DNA of 43,362 nt, taken from Nocardia tenerifensis NBRC 101015 (GTDB lineage Bacteria; Actinomycetota; Actinomycetes; Mycobacteriales; Mycobacteriaceae). Where the stretch lies: assembly GCF_000308715.1 (NCBI RefSeq), contig NZ_BAGH01000352.1:1-43362 (forward strand), given 5' to 3'. Shown in pieces: positions 8,626 to 16,990 of the stretch. Under the pieces are notes generated by a model. That model was not told the origin of the DNA and searched no databases. It saw only the letters and a program-made list of their open reading frames with translations. Made by a program: the position numbers and the translations under genes. The stretch's first letter is position 1. Each line of letters opens with the position of its first letter.

Positions 8626-8827
8626 ACCAACCTCCAGTGTCTCCGAGTCGCTGTGGGTTCGTGTCCGCCGTTGGATCGATGATCGCTCGACGGCCGCTAC
8701 GTGTTGCGCCCATGGCGATCCATCCAGAGTAGCGAGCAGCACCGACAAGAAATCGACAAGAAATCGAACTGGGGACCGATCGGGCGCGGACGGACAGTGT
8801 CGCGCCGGGGCCGTTAAGGTCGGGATC

Positions 8828-10006
8828 ATGCTGGATGACGATCGTGTCCGAGCCGATATCCCCGGCCGCGAGCCGGGCTCGGTGTTCCTCGACAGTGCCG
8901 GGTCGTCGCTGCCGCCGCGCGTGGTCGTCGACACCGTCGTCGACCATCTGCGGCGCGAGGCCGTCGTCGGCGGTTACCGCGCCGCCAACGAACGCCTCGA
9001 CGACCTCGCCGCGGTGAAGACCGCGATCGGCGCGCTCATCAACGCGGCGCCGGCCAGTATCGCGTTGAGCGACAGCGCGACTCGCTCCTGGGCGGACTTC
9101 TTCTACTCGATTCCGCTGGCCGAGGGCGACCGCATCCTGGTCTCCGAGGCCGACTACGCGAGCAACGCCATCGCCGCGCTGCAGCGCGCCAGGGCCACCG
9201 GCGCGACGGTGGAGAAGATCCCGAGCGACGGCACCGGGCAGTTGGACCTCGACGCGCTGGCGGCCATGGTCGACGAGCGCGTCAAGCTGGTCTCGGTGCT
9301 GCACGCGCCCACCAACGGCGGCCTGGTGAACCCCGCCGCGGAGGCGACCAGGATCGCGCACTCGGTGGGCGCGCTGGTGTTGCTCGACGCATGCCAGTCG
9401 ACCGGGCAGCTCCCGATCGACGTGGCCGAGCTCGACGTCGACGCGCTCTCGGCGACCGGCCGCAAGTGGCTGCGCGGACCGCGCGGCACCGGATTCCTTT
9501 ACGTCCGACCGGAATTGGCGGCGACGCTCGAACCGGGACGACTCGACCTGCACAGCGCCGAGTGGACCGGGCCAGAGGACTATCGTCTCGCCCCCGACGC
9601 GAGCCGCTTCGAGTTCTGGGAGTGCGACGTGGCCGCGCGGCTCGGGCTCGGCGCGGCCGTGCGCTACCTGCTCGACCTCGGCCCGGCGAACGTGTACGAG
9701 GCCATCTCCGCGCGCGCCGAGCACCTGCGCAAGGCCCTGCCCGAGATCTCCGGAGTCACGGTGCGCGACATCGGCCTTCGGCACAGCGGCATCGTGTCGT
9801 TCACCGTCGACGGCGTCGACTCCGTGGACGTGCGCGATCGGCTCGCCGAGCGAAACGTCACCGTGACCGTGAGCCACGCGGGCTCCACCCTGCTCGACAT
9901 GACCGGTCGCGGCCTGCGCTCGGTCGTCCGCGCCTCCCCCCACTGCTTCGTAAGCTTCGAGGAGCTCGACCGTTTCGTCGCCGCCGTCGCCGCGCTCGCG
10001 AGCTGA
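8828..10006 (+). CDS. Class V PLP-dependent enzyme, candidate EgtE-like C-S lyase
   Basis: A 392-residue fold-type I PLP enzyme of the aminotransferase class V / cysteine desulfurase superfamily. The N-terminal part reads VFLDSAGSSLPP...EAVVGGYRAANE, which resembles the opening of mycobacterial EgtE. LLDACQSTGQLPIDV carries the PLP-ring aspartate, and SATGRKWLRGPRGTGFLYV carries the Schiff-base lysine. No mobile catalytic cysteine of the desulfurases is evident. It diverges from egtA, with 202 nt between the starts. The egtABCD operon lacks egtE, so this gene is the obvious local candidate for hercynylcysteine sulfoxide lyase (inference). It could instead be an isopenicillin-N-epimerase-like or another class V enzyme. 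The ATG at 8828 is the first Met after the shared promoter region. Confidence 0.85.
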   Translation: MLDDDRVRADIPGREPGSVFLDSAGSSLPPRVVVDTVVDHLRREAVVGGYRAANERLDDLAAVKTAIGALINAAPASIALSDSATRSWADFFYSIPLAEGDRILVSEADYASNAIAALQRARATGATVEKIPSDGTGQLDLDALAAMVDERVKLVSVLHAPTNGGLVNPAAEATRIAHSVGALVLLDACQSTGQLPIDVAELDVDALSATGRKWLRGPRGTGFLYVRPELAATLEPGRLDLHSAEWTGPEDYRLAPDASRFEFWECDVAARLGLGAAVRYLLDLGPANVYEAISARAEHLRKALPEISGVTVRDIGLRHSGIVSFTVDGVDSVDVRDRLAERNVTVTVSHAGSTLLDMTGRGLRSVVRASPHCFVSFEELDRFVAAVAALAS

Positions 10007-10018
10007 AGCCCGCCCGCC

Positions 10019-10086
10019 GCACTCTCTCTCGGGAGCCGCACTGTCTTTAGGGCCCTAGAGACAGTGCGGAGCCCGAGAGAGAGTGC
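10019..10086. terminator. 68-nt near-perfect palindrome between convergent genes
   Basis: The whole segment folds on itself: GCACTCTCTCTCGGG (10019-10033) pairs with CCCGAGAGAGAGTGC (10072-10086), CCGCACTGTCT (10036-10046) with AGACAGTGCGG (10059-10069), and the centre TAGGGCCCTA (10048-10057) is itself a palindrome. Only the AG/GA steps between blocks and one T/G position near the centre do not pair. It sits between the stop of the class V gene and the stop of the leftward tetR gene, so it can end transcription from both sides. It lacks a clear U-tract. A repeated palindromic element that has landed here is an alternative. Confidence 0.7.
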
Positions 10087-10111
10087 GAGGGTCGACGGGC
10101 AGCCGCGGGGG

Positions 10112-10693
10112 TCAGGACAGGTGGAGTTCGAGGGCGCGGTCGACGAGTGCGCGGATGTCGGCGGTGGGGCCGACGAGGCGCAGGCTGCGGTTCGCCTGGA
10201 GGGCGGCGATGCCGTGCAGGTTCGTCCAGAGCGCGATCGCCCGCTCCGCATCGTCCGCCGCGGGCCGCGCGGCCTCGCTGACCAGCGCCGCGAAGCGCGC
10301 GAACAGCGGCAGCGTCGTGGCGCGGAGATTCTCGCCGGAACCCTCGAGCAGGTCGTGCCGGAACATGAGAGTGAACATCTCCGGCCGCTCACCCGCGAAC
10401 TCGACGTACTCAACACTCATGCGCGCCAAGCGTTCTCGGGCCGTCGCGTCGCCGATCGCGGCGAATCGGTCGATCAAATCGGCGAATCCGCGCGCCGCGA
10501 TCGCCGCGAGCAGCGCGCGGTGAGTCGGAAAATGCCTGCGCGGTGCCCCATGTGAGACACCGGCTGCGCGCGTAATGGCCCGAAGTCCCAATTGCGCCGC
10601 ACCGACCTCCTCCAACAGATCGACACCGGCCCCAACCAGGCGTTCCCGCAACGGCTCCTGCTCGACCATGCAGACATTGTCTACGGCACTCAC
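10112..10693 (-). CDS. TetR-family regulator, divergent from acyltransferase
   Basis: A TetR repressor of about 193 residues. The N-terminal helix-turn-helix domain reads LVGAGVDLLEEVGAAQLGLRAITRAAGVSHGAPRRHFPTHRALL; the rest is an all-helical ligand and dimer domain with the AALWTNLHGIAAL pattern typical of the TetR_C family. The start is ambiguous. A GTG at 10693 has GGGAG 5 nt upstream and is preferred; ATG at 10705 or 10669 are alternatives, and a GTG at 10720 lies in the centre of an operator and is unlikely. Three copies of a 15-nt palindrome overlap this end of the gene and the divergent gene's leader, so the protein probably represses itself and the acyltransferase. Confidence 0.88.
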   Translation of the reverse strand: MSAVDNVCMVEQEPLRERLVGAGVDLLEEVGAAQLGLRAITRAAGVSHGAPRRHFPTHRALLAAIAARGFADLIDRFAAIGDATARERLARMSVEYVEFAGERPEMFTLMFRHDLLEGSGENLRATTLPLFARFAALVSEAARPAADDAERAIALWTNLHGIAALQANRSLRLVGPTADIRALVDRALELHLS

Positions 10694-10751
10694 GGAATCT
10701 CCCATTCGAGGTGTAGACACTGTCTACACCCGTGCGGTAGACAGTGTCTAC
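10670..10751. promoter_or_regulatory. Three TetR-type operators, motif GTAGACAnTGTCTAC
   Basis: Three inverted repeats of one motif: 10670-10684 (GCAGACA t TGTCTAC), 10710-10730 (GGTGTAGACA c TGTCTACACC, perfect) and 10737-10751 (GTAGACA g TGTCTAC, perfect). Centres are 43 and 24 nt apart. They cover the start of the leftward tetR gene and the leader of the rightward acyltransferase gene. Binding by the adjacent TetR protein is inferred from position and symmetry. Confidence 0.88.
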
Positions 10752-10774
10752 ACATTCTTTCCGGGAGGTTCTTC

Positions 10775-11443
10775 GTGTGGTACTGGCTCTTCAAGTACGT
10801 GTTGCTCGGCCCCGTGCTGCGGGTGCTGGGTAGACCCGAAGTCGAAGGGCTGGACCATGTTCCGCGCACCGGGCCGGTCATCGTCGCGGCCAACCACCTC
10901 GCGGTGATCGACTCGCTGTATCTGGCGCTCGTGCTGCCCCGGCGGGTCACGTTCCTGGCCAAGCAGGAGTACTTCACCGGGACCGGCCTGCGCGGCCGCT
11001 TCAAGCGGTGGTTCTTCTCGGCGGCGGGCCAGGTGCCGGTCGACCGGACCGGCGGCAGCGCCGCGGCCGACGCGCTCGCCGCGGCCACCCGCATCCTCGA
11101 GGGCGGCGGCGTCTGGGCCATTCACCCCGAGGGCACGCGCTCGCCGGACGGGCGGATCTACCGGGGCCGCACCGGCACCCTGCGCGTCGCGATGGCGACC
11201 GGCGCGCCGGTGATCCCGGTCGTGCTCGCGGGCACCGACCGCGTCAACCCGCGCGGCAGCCGGTTGCCCCGCTTCGGCAAGGTCCGGATCAGCTTCGGCG
11301 CCCCGCGCTACTACCTGCCCGCCGAGCAGCGCCACGCCGCCCGCGCGGCCACCGACGAACTCATGCGCGAGCTCGCCGCCCGCTCCGGCCGCCACTACGT
11401 GGACCACTACGCCGCCACCTTCCACTCCGCCGCGTCGTCCTAG
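10775..11443 (+). CDS. 1-acyl-glycerol-3-phosphate acyltransferase family protein (PlsC-like)
   Basis: A 222-residue lysophospholipid acyltransferase. The catalytic NHLAVIDSLY segment is the family H-x4-D motif (here H-L-A-V-I-D). The substrate block EGTRSPDGRIYRGRTGTLRVAM carries the EGTRS motif, and APVIPVVLAGTDRV is the third family block. One hydrophobic N-terminal stretch (YWLFKYVLLGPVLRVLG) likely anchors it to the inner membrane face. It probably adds an acyl chain to a lysophosphatidic acid or related glycolipid acceptor; the exact substrate cannot be read. The GTG at 10775 has GGGAGG 6 nt upstream. The leader contains two perfect copies of the TetR operator, so expression is likely derepressed by the ligand of the neighbouring regulator, perhaps a lipid (inference). 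Confidence 0.87.
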   Translation: MWYWLFKYVLLGPVLRVLGRPEVEGLDHVPRTGPVIVAANHLAVIDSLYLALVLPRRVTFLAKQEYFTGTGLRGRFKRWFFSAAGQVPVDRTGGSAAADALAAATRILEGGGVWAIHPEGTRSPDGRIYRGRTGTLRVAMATGAPVIPVVLAGTDRVNPRGSRLPRFGKVRISFGAPRYYLPAEQRHAARAATDELMRELAARSGRHYVDHYAATFHSAASS

Positions 11444-11456
11444 TCCTCCTAAAACA

Positions 11457-11482
11457 ACGGGGCGCCGATTCACGCGCCCCGT
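11457..11482 (+). terminator. Hairpin after the acyltransferase gene
   Basis: ACGGGGCGC (11457-11465) pairs perfectly with GCGCCCCGT (11474-11482) around an 8-nt loop, 13 nt after the stop codon. There is no U-tract after it, as is common in high-GC actinobacteria. Further on, AACGCGGACACGC occurs twice (11483-11495 and 11517-11529) before the next gene; no function is assigned to that pair. Confidence 0.6.
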
Positions 11483-11617
11483 AACGCGGACACGCGCGAC
11501 TCGCGACACTCCAGCAAACGCGGACACGCTGGAAAAGGGTTAACGCCACGCCGGAATCACGGGATAGTGGAGTGCAGGTCGGCAGGCGGCCCGGAGCCGG
11601 GGATGAGGGAGTTGACG

Positions 11618-13264
11618 TTGAGCAGGTTCACCGATGAGATGTACGCGACGGCGCAGGCGTCGACCCGGGGGCTGGTGACCGGCGAGCCGGACGCACCCCG
11701 GCGCCAGAGCTGGGGCGAGATCCATCGGATCGCCCGCCGGATGGCGGGCGGCCTCGCGGCGGCGGGCATCGGACACGGTGACGCCGTCGGCGTGCTCGCG
11801 GGCCTGCCGGTCGACATCGCACCCGCCTGCCAGGCCATCTGGATGCGCGGCGCGTCGATCACCATGCTGCACCAGCCGACGCCGCGCACCGATCTGGTCG
11901 TCTGGGCGCGCGACACCGAGACCGTGCTGACCATGATCGAGGCGCGCGCGGTCGTGCTCGGCGCTCCGTTCGAGGCGGCCGAGCCGCTGCTGCGCGAGCG
12001 CGGCATCACCGTGGTGCGGATCGACCAGCTGCACGACGGCGAGGACACCGATCCGGTGCCGACGGTCGAGGACGATATCGCGCTGCAGCAGTTGACCTCC
12101 GGCTCCACCGGCTCGCCCAAGGCGGTACGGATCACGCACGGCAACTTCTTCGTGAACGCCTACGCCATGTTTGATCGGGTGCAGTTCCAGCTCGACAAGG
12201 ACGTGATGGTCAGCTGGCTGCCGCTGTTCCACGACATGGGCATGGTCGGATTCCTCAGCGTCCCTATGCAAATCGGCGCCGAGGTGGTCTGCGTGACCCC
12301 GCTCGACTTCCTGAAGCGGCCGCTGCTGTGGGCCGAGCTGATCGACAAGTACCGCGGAACCGTCACCGCCGCACCGAATTTCGCGTACTCGCTGCTGGCT
12401 CGCCGGCTCAAGCAGGCCGACGACGGCGCGTTCGATCTCAGCAGCGTCCGCTACATGTGGAACGGCGCGGAGCCGGTCGACCCGGACACCATGGAGACCC
12501 TGGCCGAGGCCGGAAAGCGCTTCGGGCTCAGCCCCTCCGCGCTCACCCCGGTCTACGGCATGGCGGAAACCACGCTCGCGGTGTCGATTCCGGATCCGGG
12601 CCTGGGCCAGGTGCTCGACGTCATCGACGCCGACCTGCTCGAGGCGCTCGGCAAGGCCGTGCCGGTGCCCGATCAGCACGGGCACGTCGGCAGTATCCGC
12701 AGGCTCCCTACGCTGGGCTATCTTGTCGATCATCTGGAGGGCCGGGTGGTGGACGCGGAGCGGCAGGAGTTGCCGAGCCGGACCGTCGGCATCATCGAGT
12801 TACGCGGTCCCGCAGTCACTTCCGGTTATGTCACGGTCAACGGCTTCCGCCCGGCACAGGACCCGGCGGGCTGGCTCGACACCGGCGACATCGGCTACTT
12901 CACCGACGAGGGCCTGATCGTGGTGTGCGGCCGGATCAAGGACGTCATCATCATGGCGGGCCGCAACATCTACCCCACCGACATCGAGCGCGCCGCCACC
13001 AGGGTGACCGGGGTGCGGCCGGGCAACGCCGTCGCCGTGCGCCTGGACGCCGGGCAGAAGCGGGAGAGCTTCGCCGTGGTGGTGGAGAGCAACGAGTACC
13101 AGAATCCCGAGGCGGTCAAGCGGATCGAGCGCGAGATCGTGCACGCGGTGTTCTCCGAGGTCGGCGCCCGGCCGCGCACCGTCGCCGTGCTCGGCCCCGG
13201 CGCGCTGCCCAAGACCTCCTCCGGCAAGCTGCGCCGCGCCGCCACCGCCGCCCATCTGCGCTGA
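11618..13264 (+). CDS. Acyl-AMP/acyl-CoA ligase, Pks16 (Rv1013)-like
   Basis: A 548-residue adenylate-forming enzyme that activates a fatty acid with ATP. All ANL motifs are present: [12 protein letters not shown] (phosphate loop), [37 protein letters not shown] (hinge) and [11 protein letters not shown] with the C-terminal catalytic lysine. The sequence follows the mycobacterial protein annotated pks16 (Rv1013) from its MSRFT start to the end, and the neighbour pth is the same; despite that name it has no polyketide synthase domain. The TTG at 11618 with GAGGGAG 6 nt upstream gives this MSRFT start; an ATG at 11603 is the alternative. Whether the acyl group goes to CoA or to a carrier protein cannot be told from sequence. 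Confidence 0.88.
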   Translation: MSRFTDEMYATAQASTRGLVTGEPDAPRRQSWGEIHRIARRMAGGLAAAGIGHGDAVGVLAGLPVDIAPACQAIWMRGASITMLHQPTPRTDLVVWARDTETVLTMIEARAVVLGAPFEAAEPLLRERGITVVRIDQLHDGEDTDPVPTVEDDIALQQLTSGSTGSPKAVRITHGNFFVNAYAMFDRVQFQLDKDVMVSWLPLFHDMGMVGFLSVPMQIGAEVVCVTPLDFLKRPLLWAELIDKYRGTVTAAPNFAYSLLARRLKQADDGAFDLSSVRYMWNGAEPVDPDTMETLAEAGKRFGLSPSALTPVYGMAETTLAVSIPDPGLGQVLDVIDADLLEALGKAVPVPDQHGHVGSIRRLPTLGYLVDHLEGRVVDAERQELPSRTVGIIELRGPAVTSGYVTVNGFRPAQDPAGWLDTGDIGYFTDEGLIVVCGRIKDVIIMAGRNIYPTDIERAATRVTGVRPGNAVAVRLDAGQKRESFAVVVESNEYQNPEAVKRIEREIVHAVFSEVGARPRTVAVLGPGALPKTSSGKLRRAATAAHLR

Positions 13265-13330
13265 CGCCGCACCGATGAATCCTCGGCGCGGACATCGTCT
13301 CTACAGATAGTCAGCGAGGAGGAGACGAAT

Positions 13331-13840
13331 ATGCCCGAGCTCGAACCGACCGGCGAACTCAACGAGGATTTCAGCAGCCCCGGCGCCACCGCACCGCCCT
13401 GGTCGGCGGTGCGCGAGGTGCTGACGACGTCGGAGATGTTCTGGCTGAGCACCACTCGGCGCGACGGCCGCCCGCACGTCACGCCGCTGCCCGCGATCTG
13501 GCACGACGGCAGCCTGCACATCTGCACCGGCGATCAGGAGCAGAAGGCGGCGAACCTGGCCGCCGAGCCGCGCTGCGTGCTGACCACCGGCACGAACCGG
13601 ATGAACTCCGGCCTGGACGTGGTGGTCGAGGGCACCGCCGCCCGCGTCACCGACCAGGCGACGCTGCGGGAGCTGTCCGCGCTGTGGAAGTCGCAGCTGG
13701 ACTGGGATTTCGCGGTGGTGGAGGGCGGATTCAACGACGGTGCGGGCCGCGTCGGGCTCGTCTACGCCGTAGCGCCGGAGAAGGTGCTGGCCTTCGGCAA
13801 GGGCGAGCCCTTCAGCCAGACCCGCTATCGGTTCGGCTGA
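13331..13840 (+). CDS. Pyridoxamine 5'-phosphate oxidase-fold flavin/F420 protein
   Basis: A 169-residue split beta-barrel protein of the PNPOx-like family. Typical segments are EMFWLSTTRRDGRPHVTPLPAIWHDGSLHI, then EQKAANLAAEPRCVLTTG and the DVVVEGTAARVTD strand, ending in VYAVAPEKVLAFGKGEPFSQTRYRF. Members bind FMN, F420 or haem, and many actinobacterial ones are F420-dependent; the cofactor here cannot be decided. The ATG at 13331 follows AGGAGGAG about 9 nt upstream. It lies 66 nt after the acyl-AMP ligase and converges on pth with 13 nt between them. Confidence 0.85.
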   Translation: MPELEPTGELNEDFSSPGATAPPWSAVREVLTTSEMFWLSTTRRDGRPHVTPLPAIWHDGSLHICTGDQEQKAANLAAEPRCVLTTGTNRMNSGLDVVVEGTAARVTDQATLRELSALWKSQLDWDFAVVEGGFNDGAGRVGLVYAVAPEKVLAFGKGEPFSQTRYRFG

Positions 13841-13853
13841 GGCGCGTCGCCGC

Positions 13854-14435
13854 TCAATGCAGTTGGTTCTGCGCGGTTTCCAGGCCGACGCGGAGCAGCA
13901 GCTCGACGGCGTCGGCGGCCTGCTCGACGATCACCGGCACCTCTTTGCGCTCCGGCGCGGCGAACGGCTTGAGCACATAGTCGGCGGGGTCCTGGCGACC
14001 GGGCGGGCGGCCGATGCCGATCCGGGTGCGCAGATAGTCCTTGGTGGTCAACGCGCTCGACACGGATCGCAGGCCGTTGTGCCCGCCCTCCCCACCGCCG
14101 CGCTTGAGCCGGATCTCGCCGAACGGCAGGTCGAGCTCGTCGTGCACGACGATCACCTCGGTCGGCTGCACGGAGAAGAACTTCGCCAGCGCGGCGACCG
14201 GGCGCCCGGACAGATTCATGAACGACCGCGGCTTGGCGATCAGCACCTGGCGGCCGTCGAGGCGGGCCTGCAGCAGGTCGGCGCCGGACTTCTTGTGCAC
14301 GGCGAAACGGCCGCCGACGCGCTGCGCGAGCACGTCGGCGACCAAGAACCCCACATTGTGCCGGGTGCGCTCGTATTCGGGGCCTGGGTTGCCCAGTCCG
14401 ACGACGAGCGCGGGCCCGGTCGTGGATTCGGTCAT
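13854..14435 (-). CDS. pth: Peptidyl-tRNA hydrolase
   Basis: A 193-residue Pth enzyme, which frees tRNA from peptidyl-tRNA that has dropped off ribosomes. Key motifs are present: [20 protein letters not shown] with the catalytic histidine of [44 protein letters not shown] with the catalytic-site aspartate, and [22 protein letters not shown]. The ATG at 14435 gives the family length; the open frame extends 24 codons upstream into the rplY spacer without similarity. It follows rplY by 22 nt on the same strand, an arrangement conserved across actinobacteria. Confidence 0.95.
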   Translation of the reverse strand: MTESTTGPALVVGLGNPGPEYERTRHNVGFLVADVLAQRVGGRFAVHKKSGADLLQARLDGRQVLIAKPRSFMNLSGRPVAALAKFFSVQPTEVIVVHDELDLPFGEIRLKRGGGEGGHNGLRSVSSALTTKDYLRTRIGIGRPPGRQDPADYVLKPFAAPERKEVPVIVEQAADAVELLLRVGLETAQNQLH

Positions 14436-14457
14436 CGAGTGAACCGATCCAGGTGTC

Positions 14458-15066
14458 TTACTCGGCGCTCTCGGCCTCGCCCTCGGCGCCCTCGCCGGCC
14501 TCTTCACCCTCGGCCTCGGCCTGCGGGGCGGCGATGACGTTCACGATCAGGGTCTCGGCGTCCACGGTCAGCGTGACGCCCTTGGGCAGCGTGAGCTCGC
14601 CCGCGGTGATCTGGGTGCCCGCCTCGACGCCCTCGACCGAGACCTCGATGGACTCGGGGATGTTCAGCGCGTCGGACTCGATGGCGATGGTGGTGGCGTC
14701 CTGGGTGACCAGGGTGCCGGGGGCGGCGTCGCCGGTGACGACGACGTTCACGTCGGCGGTGACCTTCTCGCCCTTCTTCACGATCAGCAGGTCGGCGTGC
14801 TCGATGTAGCGGCGAATCGGGTGCACGACAACGGATTTGGTGAGCGCGAGCTGCTTCTTGCCGTCGATGACGAGGTTGAGCACCGCGTTGGTGCCGTGCT
14901 CGCGCAGGATGGCGGAGAAGGCGCGGGCGTCGAGCGAGAGGTGCTGCGGATCGGCCTGGTGGCCGTACAGCACGGCGGGGACGTTGCCCGCGCGGCGGGT
15001 ACGGCGGGCGGCGCCCTTACCGAACTCCGTGCGGACGGCGGCTTCGAGAAGGTTGGCGTCGGACAT
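14458..15066 (-). CDS. rplY: 50S ribosomal protein L25 (CTC form)
   Basis: A 202-residue long-form L25 that binds 5S rRNA. The N-terminal L25 domain (1-95) has [23 protein letters not shown] and [11 protein letters not shown]; the C-terminal TL5/CTC domain (96-180) has the [28 protein letters not shown] block. The last 25 residues are an acidic Glu/Ala/Gly tail ([19 protein letters not shown]), normal for actinobacterial CTC proteins. The ATG at 15066 is the only plausible start. It is the first gene of an rplY-pth unit. Confidence 0.95.
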   Translation of the reverse strand: MSDANLLEAAVRTEFGKGAARRTRRAGNVPAVLYGHQADPQHLSLDARAFSAILREHGTNAVLNLVIDGKKQLALTKSVVVHPIRRYIEHADLLIVKKGEKVTADVNVVVTGDAAPGTLVTQDATTIAIESDALNIPESIEVSVEGVEAGTQITAGELTLPKGVTLTVDAETLIVNVIAAPQAEAEGEEAGEGAEGEAESAE

Positions 15067-15368
15067 GACTGGATGTACTCCCTACGGCTGTTCCGGGCTG
15101 TCAACAGTGCGCCAGGGTCTGTCCGCCCTGGCTGAGTTGGTCTACTCGTCCGACGACGAACGAACGAGGGCGGCCGGAAGCCGCGCCGCGTCGATCACGG
15201 TGAACGCAAAGTCTGGTCTGCGGTCACCCTCGCCGAGACAACCCGAACACTGTACCGCAATGGTTATGCGCGGTTTGAATCGGGAGGTCAGGCACGGTCG
15301 CGGCGCGGACGCGTCGATCGCGTAGATTAGAGCGGTTGCCGATCGGTCGTCTGTGAAAGGTTGTTCCG
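15067..15368. other. Divergent rplY / prfC intergenic region
   Basis: This 302-nt gap separates divergent rplY and prfC. It holds the rplY leader hairpin and, on the + strand, a TAGATT box at 15324-15329 that fits an actinobacterial -10 element (TAnnnT) for prfC. AAAGG at 15356-15360 is the prfC ribosome binding site. I see no small gene; the M. tuberculosis lipoprotein gene lpqT, which follows rplY there, is not present here. Confidence 0.5.
15111..15132 (-). promoter_or_regulatory. Perfect hairpin in the rplY leader
   Basis: GCCAGGG (15111-15117) and CCCTGGC (15126-15132) form a 7-bp perfect stem with an 8-nt loop, starting 45 nt upstream of the rplY start codon. It could be a leader structure for feedback or attenuation, or a chance stem. 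No terminator-like U-tract follows. Confidence 0.35.
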
Positions 15369-16988
15369 TTGACCGCCTCCCCTGAGGGACTCCCCGCCGA
15401 GGTCTCCCGACGGCGCACGTTCGCGGTGATCTCGCACCCCGACGCCGGCAAGTCGACGCTCACCGAGGCGCTCGCCCTGCACGCCAGAATGATCTCCGAG
15501 GCCGGCGCGATCCACGGTAAGGCGGGCCGCCGCTCCACCGTCTCGGACTGGATGGAGATGGAGAAGGCGCGCGGCATCTCGGTCAGTTCGACCGCGCTGC
15601 AGTTCAATTACCGCGCCGAGGGCTCCGAGGTCGACAGCGTGATCAACCTCGTCGATACGCCCGGCCACTCCGATTTCTCCGAGGACACCTACCGCGTGCT
15701 CACCGCCGTCGACGCCGCGGTGATGCTGATCGACGCCGCGAAGGGTCTGGAGCCGCAGACGCTCAAGCTGTTCCAGGTGTGCCGCCACCGCGGCATCCCG
15801 GTCATCACCGTGATCAACAAGTGGGACCGGCCCGGCCAGGCGCCGCTGGAACTGCTCGACGAGATCAACGAACGGATCGGGCTCACCCCCACCCCGCTGT
15901 TCCTGCCGGTCGGCATCGCGGGCGACTTCCGTGGCCTGCTGCGCCGCGGCGAAGAGGGCGCGCCCCTCGAGTACATCCACTTCACCCGCACCGCGGGCGG
16001 CGCGACCATCGCGCCGGAGGAGTCGTTGACCCCGGCGCAGGCCGAGGCGCGCGAGGGCGAACCGTGGACCACGGCGGTCGAGGAGAGCGAGCTGCTCTCG
16101 GCCACCGGCCAGGACCACGATCAGGAACTGTTCCTCGCCGGGCAGACCTCGCCGGTCATCTACGCCTCGGCCATGCTGAACTTCGGGGTGCGGCAACTGC
16201 TGGAAACCCTGGTCGCGCTCGCGCCGCCGCCCGGCCCCCGCCCCGACGTGCACGGCGGCACGCGCGAGGTCACCGAGCCGTTCAGCGCGGTGGTGTTCAA
16301 GGTGCAGGCGGGCATGGACGCCGCGCACCGCGACCGGCTCGCGTTCATGCGGATCGTGTCCGGCGAGTTCGAGCGCGGCATGGTGGTCACGCACGCGCAG
16401 ACCGGCCGCCCGTTCGCCACCAAGTACGCGCTGACCGTGTTCGGCCGGGAGCGCAACACCGTCGACACCGCCTACCCCGGCGACGTGGTCGGCCTGGTGA
16501 ACGCGACGGCGCTGGCGCCGGGCCACACGCTGTTCGTGGACAAGAAGGTCGAGTTCCCGCCGATCCCCTCCTTCGCGCCGGAGCACTTCGCGGTGCTGCG
16601 CGCGGAGAGCGCGGGCAAGTACAAGCAGTTCCGCAAGGCCATCGATCAGCTGGACTCCGAGGGCGTCGTGCAGGTGCTGCGCAACGACATTCGCGGCGAC
16701 GCCTCGCCCGTGCTCGCGGCCGTCGGGCCGATGCAGTTCGAGGTGGCCACCGCGCGCATGCTGACCGAGTTCAACGTCGAGACCAAGATGGAGAACCTGC
16801 CGTACACGCTGGCCAGGCGCACCGACGCCGAGTCGGCCGACGAACTCGGCAGGCAGCGCGGCGTCGAGGTCTTCCTGCGCAGCGACGGCGTCTTGCTCGC
16901 GCTGTTCAGCGACAAGTGGCGGCTGCAGTACATCGAGAAGGAGTTCCCGAAGCTGACCCTCGAGCCGCTGGTCGCGACGGCCGACTGA
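15369..16988 (+). CDS. prfC: Peptide chain release factor 3
   Basis: A 539-residue translational GTPase that recycles RF1 and RF2 after termination. The G domain has SHPDAGKST (G1), RRSTVSDWMEMEKARGISVSSTALQF (switch I/G2, typical of RF3), DTPGHSDFSEDTYR (G3) and NKWDRPG (G4). The later RF3 domain has the PFSAVVFKVQAGMDAAHRDRLAFMRI block and ends with KWRLQYIEKEFPKLTLEPL. The start is TTG at 15369 with AAAGG 8 nt upstream; MTASPEGLP precedes the conserved EVSRRRTFAVISHPDAGKST. Length is normal for the family. It stands alone on its strand and converges on the SnoaL-like gene with 2 nt between stops. Confidence 0.95.
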   Translation: MTASPEGLPAEVSRRRTFAVISHPDAGKSTLTEALALHARMISEAGAIHGKAGRRSTVSDWMEMEKARGISVSSTALQFNYRAEGSEVDSVINLVDTPGHSDFSEDTYRVLTAVDAAVMLIDAAKGLEPQTLKLFQVCRHRGIPVITVINKWDRPGQAPLELLDEINERIGLTPTPLFLPVGIAGDFRGLLRRGEEGAPLEYIHFTRTAGGATIAPEESLTPAQAEAREGEPWTTAVEESELLSATGQDHDQELFLAGQTSPVIYASAMLNFGVRQLLETLVALAPPPGPRPDVHGGTREVTEPFSAVVFKVQAGMDAAHRDRLAFMRIVSGEFERGMVVTHAQTGRPFATKYALTVFGRERNTVDTAYPGDVVGLVNATALAPGHTLFVDKKVEFPPIPSFAPEHFAVLRAESAGKYKQFRKAIDQLDSEGVVQVLRNDIRGDASPVLAAVGPMQFEVATARMLTEFNVETKMENLPYTLARRTDAESADELGRQRGVEVFLRSDGVLLALFSDKWRLQYIEKEFPKLTLEPLVATAD

Positions 16989-16990
16989 GC

